Source: Fomitopsis serialis
Taxonomy: Eukaryota > Basidiomycota > Agaricomycetes > Polyporales > Fomitopsidaceae
NCBI RefSeq assembly: GCF_022376445.1
Contig: NW_025955720.1
Coordinates: forward strand, 1 to 13,073
Length of the DNA: 13,073 bases
Direction of reading: 5' to 3'
Of this stretch, positions 8,950 to 13,073 are shown one piece after another. Each line of letters begins with the position of its first letter. The stretch's first letter is position 1. The notes beneath the pieces were generated by a model, which saw only the letters and a list, made by a program, of their open reading frames with translations, was not told the DNA's origin and did no database searches. A program made the translations under genes and the position numbers.

Positions 8950-9522
8950 ACCATCCATCGTATCTGTGTTGCTGCTGTTGGGACACCGTTGACGAAGCCA
9001 GTCAAAATCAATTCCGTATTTCCCTTCGTTGCTGTGTTTCATGTGCCCACGGAGCGTCTCCGCTGGGACCGCCTGCGCACGGCGCTGCAATGGCTCCGTG
9101 CACCGTATGGTGGACATTGAGATCAACCCGACGACGAACGCGATCGCAGCAAATACACCGGGGGTAATACCAATGGGGGAAACTCTCTGTCAAGGCACGT
9201 CGTCGACGGTCGCAATGGAGAAGGCCAGGACCTACCTATAGCATGTCGGTGTGTGGGTGCCTCCAGACGCGACGCAACGAGTTCGGCTGAATCTGGATTT
9301 TACTCGGCAGGGAGGATCACGTATGCGCAGCTCGTTGAGCTTGGTCCGCCGATCATGAATCATAGTCTTGCGCCTGACCTCGCAGCGAGGGCGCCCAGCT
9401 TAGATTACAACCAGAAGGGTTTGGATATGGCGTGCGCGGCATACTTTGCACGTAAGCGTGTAACAGTAGGTTGTGCGTATTCTTTGCTACGTCCGTTCAG
9501 ATTGATTGCGAATCACGCATGA
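8950..9522 (+). pseudogene. Frame-broken remnant, possibly the N-terminal part of a BAHD-type acyltransferase
   Basis: Coding-like sequence runs through three frames. The first (to TGA 9118-9120) holds VKINSVFPFVAVFHVP and TERLRWDRLRTALQWLRAPYGG. The second continues near 9095 as RMVDIEINPTTNAIAANTPG up to TAG 9239-9241, then after the stop HVGVWVPPDATQ. The third (about 9298-9522) holds AGRITYAQLVELGPPIMNH. The order 'bulky hydrophobic strand, R-x-AL...L..Y..GG, R(M)VDIE-N.....I..NTPGV' resembles the N-terminal core of the fungal transferase family PF02458 (BAHD or trichothecene 3-O-acetyltransferase type), where it reads L..L...YP..AGR followed by ....NT.GV. That assignment is pattern recognition only and weak. 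No His-x-x-x-Asp catalytic motif is visible. It lies in the narrow gap between two converging cluster genes. Confidence 0.35.
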
Positions 9523-9538
9523 CGTTGTGTGTACTGAG

Positions 9539-11751
9539 TCAATCGCCCCGCGAAACGTACTCTTCGAGTAGCTCCTGAGCTTTCTCAGATCTTGGCTTGA
9601 AGTCGCACACGATGTGCTTCGGGAACCTAGTAGCCAACGTCGTTAGCCGCCGCCGTCAATCAATCTACGGCAGCAAAACCATGACCCACGTTATAAAACT
9701 GCTCGTATACTCCATGTCGGGGATGATCGGGTTTCCCCGCTCGTCGATCTTGGGCACAACGTTACAAGTCGCGAGTATGGTCGCAGCGATTGCAAAGACG
9801 GAGCCTTCCGCGAACTGTGATCCCGGGCAGGCCCGGCGGCCAAAGCCAAAGAGGAGGTCCGTCACCTTCCGCATCTCGGTATCGCTGTTCGCGAATCGCT
9901 CAGGCTTGAACTCGTCCGGCTGCGGGAACACGTCGGGGTCGTGCAGCATGCGCCTGACGACCGCGTCAGCGCCAGGCCGCGGAGGGGACAGTATGAACGG
10001 ATGGTTCGAGCTCACCAGATATTGGGGATAATGATGGATGCCTTGGGCAACAGATAGTCTTTGTACACGTCATCCTGACGCAGGAATGGGGCAGACCTTG
10101 GACGCTTCGTCAGCACTATTCCCGCAAGTCTTCGGTATACGTATACGCACCTTGTGGGCCAGCGGGATAGCAGCGATAGACTTCCGTTATCACGCTCCTC
10201 AGATACGGAAGCGACGGCCTGTCCTTAATTGACGGAAATCGCTCGGTGCCCACCACCTCGTCGATCTCAGCCTGAGCTTTAGCTTGAATATCCGGATGGC
10301 GCGTCATGAGGAGTAGAAACGAGAATATGGAGGACATGTTCTGGGGCGATAGTTCAGTTGCTCGCACCATATCGCGCCTATAACAGTGCTCCGTACCGTG
10401 TCCAGTCCGCCGCCAAGAGCGGAGTTTGTACCCAGGATGAGCGCAACCTCATCTTCATCACTCATCTTACCGTCGCATTGTTCCAGTGCTGACGCAACGA
10501 GGCACGGTTCTGCTTTTCCTGCTTGCTGCGATGGTACTGTCAGCACTGTCGCTCCAGGGTTTTCATCAGATGCAGATGCGTACGATCTGCTCTTTGCACC
10601 ACAGGTACGGCATTCGAGTTGCGTCGTGTTCTAGCTCCTTGAAGGCTTGCGCAGTGCGCAAGAACGACGCCCCCGGCATCCAGCGCGGCAGATATTGCAC
10701 TAGAAGCTAACGTCTCAGATCCCGATCCCACCCCGCAGATCTGCCCGAGCACTCACACTGAGGAATGAAATCCACTATCCATACTCCCGGCTCGCTCGCG
10801 TAGGTGAAGTTGTCCATCGCCTCGAATTGCATGGTGATCATCCGGTCGTCTTCCACTTTGACGGTATAGCCATATGTAACGCGCATGATGATTGCAGCGA
10901 TTCGTCTGTCGCCCCAGTCAGTACGCACCGTTCGTGGTGATGATAGCGCACTCACCTCTTGGTCTGGCTGACCACTGTGCCAGGGTCCCGGAGGAGGCCT
11001 TGCACGAGCCTCCGGGCTTCGTCTTCTTGGATCGAGTAGTAGCGCGACAACATGCCCGAGGCGAACGCCTGGGCCACAAATTTGCGTTGTTTCCGCCATT
11101 CGTCGTTGTATGATAGCATACCGAGTCCGACGTCGTAACCACATCTGCGCACGCCACGCGATGGACTGAGCGACACCACAAACGGACACGTTAGAGAGAA
11201 GAAGCGCACAGTTCTGCCATGGTCTATACGTCATCCGTCTTGTTAACAAACAGCGCCGCGACAAGCGCAGATCGCTCACCGAGGCTGGGCGGTCGGAGTA
11301 TATAGCCGACCGGCCGTCAAGAAGCTCTTTGGCTGCCTGCGCGCTGTTTAGAATTACGAGGTGGTAGTTGAAGGCTTCAAGGTGAATGACATCGCCTGGG
11401 GGCGTCCAGTAATGGGGTAGGTCAGTACAAGGACAATGAGCGCAGTAGCATGCACATACCGTAAGTGTCCGCCCAAGCGGCGTACACGAGCCATGGCTTG
11501 TTCTGCGGGATTTGCAACAGGTTACGTATGACAGGCCAGCCGCGCGGGCCAGGAGGGTATGGTTTGGTGCGCGACCCAAGGACGACCTGCGTCGCCAGGT
11601 ATGCGGCAACGCACAGAAGGCTGGTCACGAGAGGCCCGCTCTGGAGGAAGTGGAGCGCTATTACACCGAGGGCGCAGGCTATTCCGGCTGCTTGACCTTT
11701 GGCCATGACCACTAGCTGGACGGCAACTTCAAAGGTACTGGGTGGTTTCAT
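9539..11751 (-). CDS. Cytochrome P450 monooxygenase, 11 exons, with one apparent 1-nt frameshift
   Basis: A heme-thiolate monooxygenase, anchored in the ER by an N-terminal helix. Exons from start to stop: 11751-11460, 11395-11280, 11223-11210, 11144-10956, 10905-10757, 10699-10584, 10525-10397, 10340-10151, 10096-10016, 9953-9690, 9626-9539; stop TGA 9541-9539. Length is 1628 nt, one short of a frame of 543 codons. Residue numbers below count the missing base. Features: hydrophobic segment about 20-57; proline-rich hinge PPGPRGWP 66-73; I-helix GGGLDT 330-335; K-helix ExxR, Glu388 and Arg391 in EVYR; PERF 443-446; heme loop FGFGRRACPG with Cys468. All ten introns are GT-AG, 50-65 nt. Exon 3 is 14 nt. 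In exon 9 the frame slips between GLPHSCVR and DDVYKDYLLP (about 10072-10078): either a real inactivating deletion, an assembly error, or a different splice choice. The start is the ATG at 11751; nine bases upstream is only GTG. The CYP family cannot be fixed by eye. Confidence 0.92.
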
Positions 11752-11901
11752 ATGCTGCACCTAAGATTTGCAGGCTGCGCGCAATCGTGACTGGATTTTG
11801 GGCTGTCCGCAGATCATGTGTCGTTGGTATAAAAGGAGGATTGTCTCGGGATTGTCGGTGGCATATTGGACTAGTACTGTAGCTGTGCTGCATCACGGCG
11901 G
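11752..11901. promoter_or_regulatory. P450 promoter region with CCAAT and TATA-like elements
   Basis: On the minus strand, facing the P450 gene, there is TCCAATAT (CCAAT at 11869-11865) and CTTTTATACC (11835-11826), about 115 and 80 nt before the P450 ATG. The A/T element is asymmetric: read on the plus strand it is a perfect TATAAAA (11828-11834), pointing away from the P450 toward an ATG at 11902. The region could therefore work in one or both directions. No binding site for a pathway-specific regulator was identified. Confidence 0.4.
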
Positions 11902-12080
11902 ATGCGGGACTGCGATGTCTCAAGCTCCTCAACTCGGGCGGAGGAGCTTGAACTTGTGCGTCGGGAGTTGCCGTGGGGTACTCCGCTCACCGGCACCGGT
12001 GTCCTCGGTGAGGGCGCATGTGGGTGCGCTTCCTAAATCTGCCTGAACTTGGTCATCCAGGTCAATACATAGGCTTCTAA
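11902..12080 (+). CDS. Possible very short gene divergent from the P450
   Basis: An ATG at 11902 lies 68 nt after a perfect TATAAAA. The frame reads MRDCDVSSSSTRAEELELVR, then RRELPWGTPLTGTGVL. It can run to TAA 12034-12036 (44 aa). Alternatively a credible 53-nt intron 12008-12060 (GTGAGG...CATCCAG with CTGAAC before the acceptor) gives a 41-aa product ending at TAA 12078-12080. No family is recognised and the product would be too small for an enzyme. It could be the 5' stump of a lost gene or chance. The opposite strand also stays open here, which lowers confidence. Confidence 0.25.
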
Positions 12081-12287
12081 GTATATGCGACGGAGACTAC
12101 TCATTCAGTACGCTCGCCATACACGGCTGGTTGGATTTTGATTTTTTTGTCCCATATTTGTGGAGGTTGGCACAGCCATGGCCGGTGATCAAGCTCGCTT
12201 CCAACTTCACTCCTCCGAGACAAAATCTGCGGATGCGGATGCTTCGTGTCGCTATCACAGAGGGACATACTTAGCCTGCTACCGTCA
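12081..12287. other. Gap between the short divergent ORF and the right-edge gene
   Basis: No gene is supported. The minus strand here would be the 3' UTR of the right-edge coding region that ends at 12288. Confidence 0.4.
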
Positions 12288-12943
12288 CTAAGAGAAAATG
12301 TCTTGTTCCAGGACACTCACGAGGACCTCGTTCACCTCCGCGCTAGCTATTCCTTGGTATATCCCGCTGGCATCACATCATCTGTGCTCTCCAGGTCCAC
12401 ATCGATGTGCATCCCAAGTCTGCCTGATCGATGATCAGCGATACAACTTAAGTACGTGTCCGACGGTCTAACAGCTCATCTGCACTCCCGTCCCCGACGT
12501 ACTACACCCTCGCGTTTCTCAACCCATGTGTCAAGAAGCAACGTGGCGAGATCAATGTGGAACCGCCCTGCATCGAACGCGTGCCGCATGTCCGCAGCGT
12601 AGTCAACCCTCAACGTTTCAACGCTACCAAAAGGATGTTGGAGAAATGTATGCACACCAGCAATGAGGGGCCTGCACAGCGCGAGGAAGCGGTCTTTCGT
12701 GTCGAGTCAAGACGTCTCTCCACAGGAACCCTTCGCCTGCCCTACGATGACTCGCAGCTTCTCCAGGTCAGGCCCACTCGGAGCCGGTGCAAGCGTCTGG
12801 ACCAGGCTCTCGCGCACTGTAGCTTTCAGTCTGGCGAAGGGGCGCGCGTACTATGTACATCACGCGGAGGTCGACGGCCCCTTGGTACAAGGAGAGGTGA
12901 CTGGCGAGGATCTGTTGGGCACAGGTGTGTAAGATGGTCCCAT
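12288..12943 (-). pseudogene. Unrecognised coding region at the right edge, with an in-frame stop and a frameshift
   Basis: On the minus strand an ATG (12943-12941) begins MGPSYTPVPNRSSP. A 51-nt GT-AG intron (12901-12851) joins in phase to a long frame from 12850: YARPFARLKATVRESLVQTL and GPDLEKLRVIVGQAKG. TGA at 12709-12707 interrupts it. The same frame continues DRFLALCRPLIAGVHTFLQH and AFDAGRFHIDLATLLLDTWV to 12508. An 84-nt intron (12507-12424, acceptor GATCAG) joins to RLGMHIDVDLESTDDVMPAG, then TAG at 12349-12347. One base of slip there gives a further coding-like tail ASAEVNEVLVSVLEQDIFS ending at TAG 12290-12288. The ATG may not be the true start: CTCCTAG precedes it and an open frame (MHNQSVNSALVMVC) lies further upstream, so the gene may begin beyond the window. 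I do not recognise the family. Decay, a missed intron over the TGA, or indel errors are all possible. Confidence 0.5.
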
Positions 12944-13073
12944 CTAGGAGTACAAGACGCGTTTTTAACAAGTTAATAACAACGGACCATTTGTGTGTCT
13001 CCTGCACGGCGACCGCGGCCGTACCGTGCAGACCATCACGAGTGCTGAGTTGACGGACTGGTTGTGCATCTTG
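12944..13073 (-). other. Possible 5' continuation of the right-edge gene
   Basis: Read on the minus strand, the last bases of the window give an open segment KMHNQSVNSALVMVCT (13073-13026) followed by a GTACGG donor. An 81-nt candidate intron would end at CTCCTAG just before the ATG at 12943. If real, the gene at 12288-12943 is truncated by the window edge and its ATG is internal. The evidence is only splice consensus and an open frame. Confidence 0.3.

Noticed and set aside
10707..11609. 300-codon open frame on the minus strand read as one unspliced gene
   Set aside because: It lies over the P450 but passes through several introns and mostly in the wrong frame; the spliced P450 model explains the region.
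11893..12040. Minus-strand open segment rich in Ser and Arg upstream of the P450
   Set aside because: It has no start codon or splice context and overlaps the probable P450 promoter; likely the shadow of the plus frame at 11902.
12557..12976. Plus-strand open frame of 139 codons
   Set aside because: The minus strand here gives better protein-like sequence joined by consensus introns; the plus frame looks like its shadow.
1..13073. CRISPR array, insertion sequence, LTR or terminal inverted repeats
   Set aside because: No regularly spaced repeats, no transposase or reverse transcriptase motifs, and no long direct or inverted terminal repeats were seen apart from the tRNA duplication.

Overview
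This window is nuclear DNA of a filamentous fungus, most likely a basidiomycete (Agaricomycetes). Three genes can be rebuilt exon by exon. All are cut by many introns of 50-65 nt with GT-AG ends (two GC-AG), and several exons are only 10-31 nt long. No bacterial operon or ribosome-binding-site logic fits. The species cannot be named from the sequence.

Layout. 1-1120: no gene seen. 1193-3035 (+): intact NAD(P)-dependent aldehyde dehydrogenase, 8 exons, 481 aa. 3036-5850: gene-poor stretch with an intron-containing tRNA-His(GUG) gene (3575-3680), a decayed second copy 646 nt downstream (4221-4334), a set of broken coding islands (about 3823-4171), and the stop-riddled 3' part of an unrecognised gene (5175-5601). 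5854-8506 (+): intact Baeyer-Villiger-type flavin monooxygenase, 17 exons, 586 aa, with a TATA box. 8507-9538: shared 3' flank holding a decayed coding remnant (about 8950-9522), perhaps of a BAHD/trichothecene-type acyltransferase. 9539-11751 (-): membrane-anchored cytochrome P450, 11 exons, about 542 aa, complete except for one apparent single-base deletion near 10074. 11752-11901: promoter region. 12288-12943 (-), possibly running off the right edge: an unrecognised coding region with an in-frame stop and an apparent frameshift.

Interpretation. Aldehyde dehydrogenase, Baeyer-Villiger-type monooxygenase and P450 within 11 kb, with traces of further genes between them, resemble part of a fungal oxidative secondary-metabolism or xenobiotic-catabolism cluster. 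A plausible division of labour is that the P450 hydroxylates a lipophilic substrate, the flavoenzyme inserts oxygen next to a carbonyl (or does a related FAD/NADPH oxidation), and the dehydrogenase turns an aldehyde into an acid. That pathway is inferred from gene families and proximity only. No core synthase is visible. Single-base lesions in the P450 and the right-edge gene could be real decay or assembly indels.
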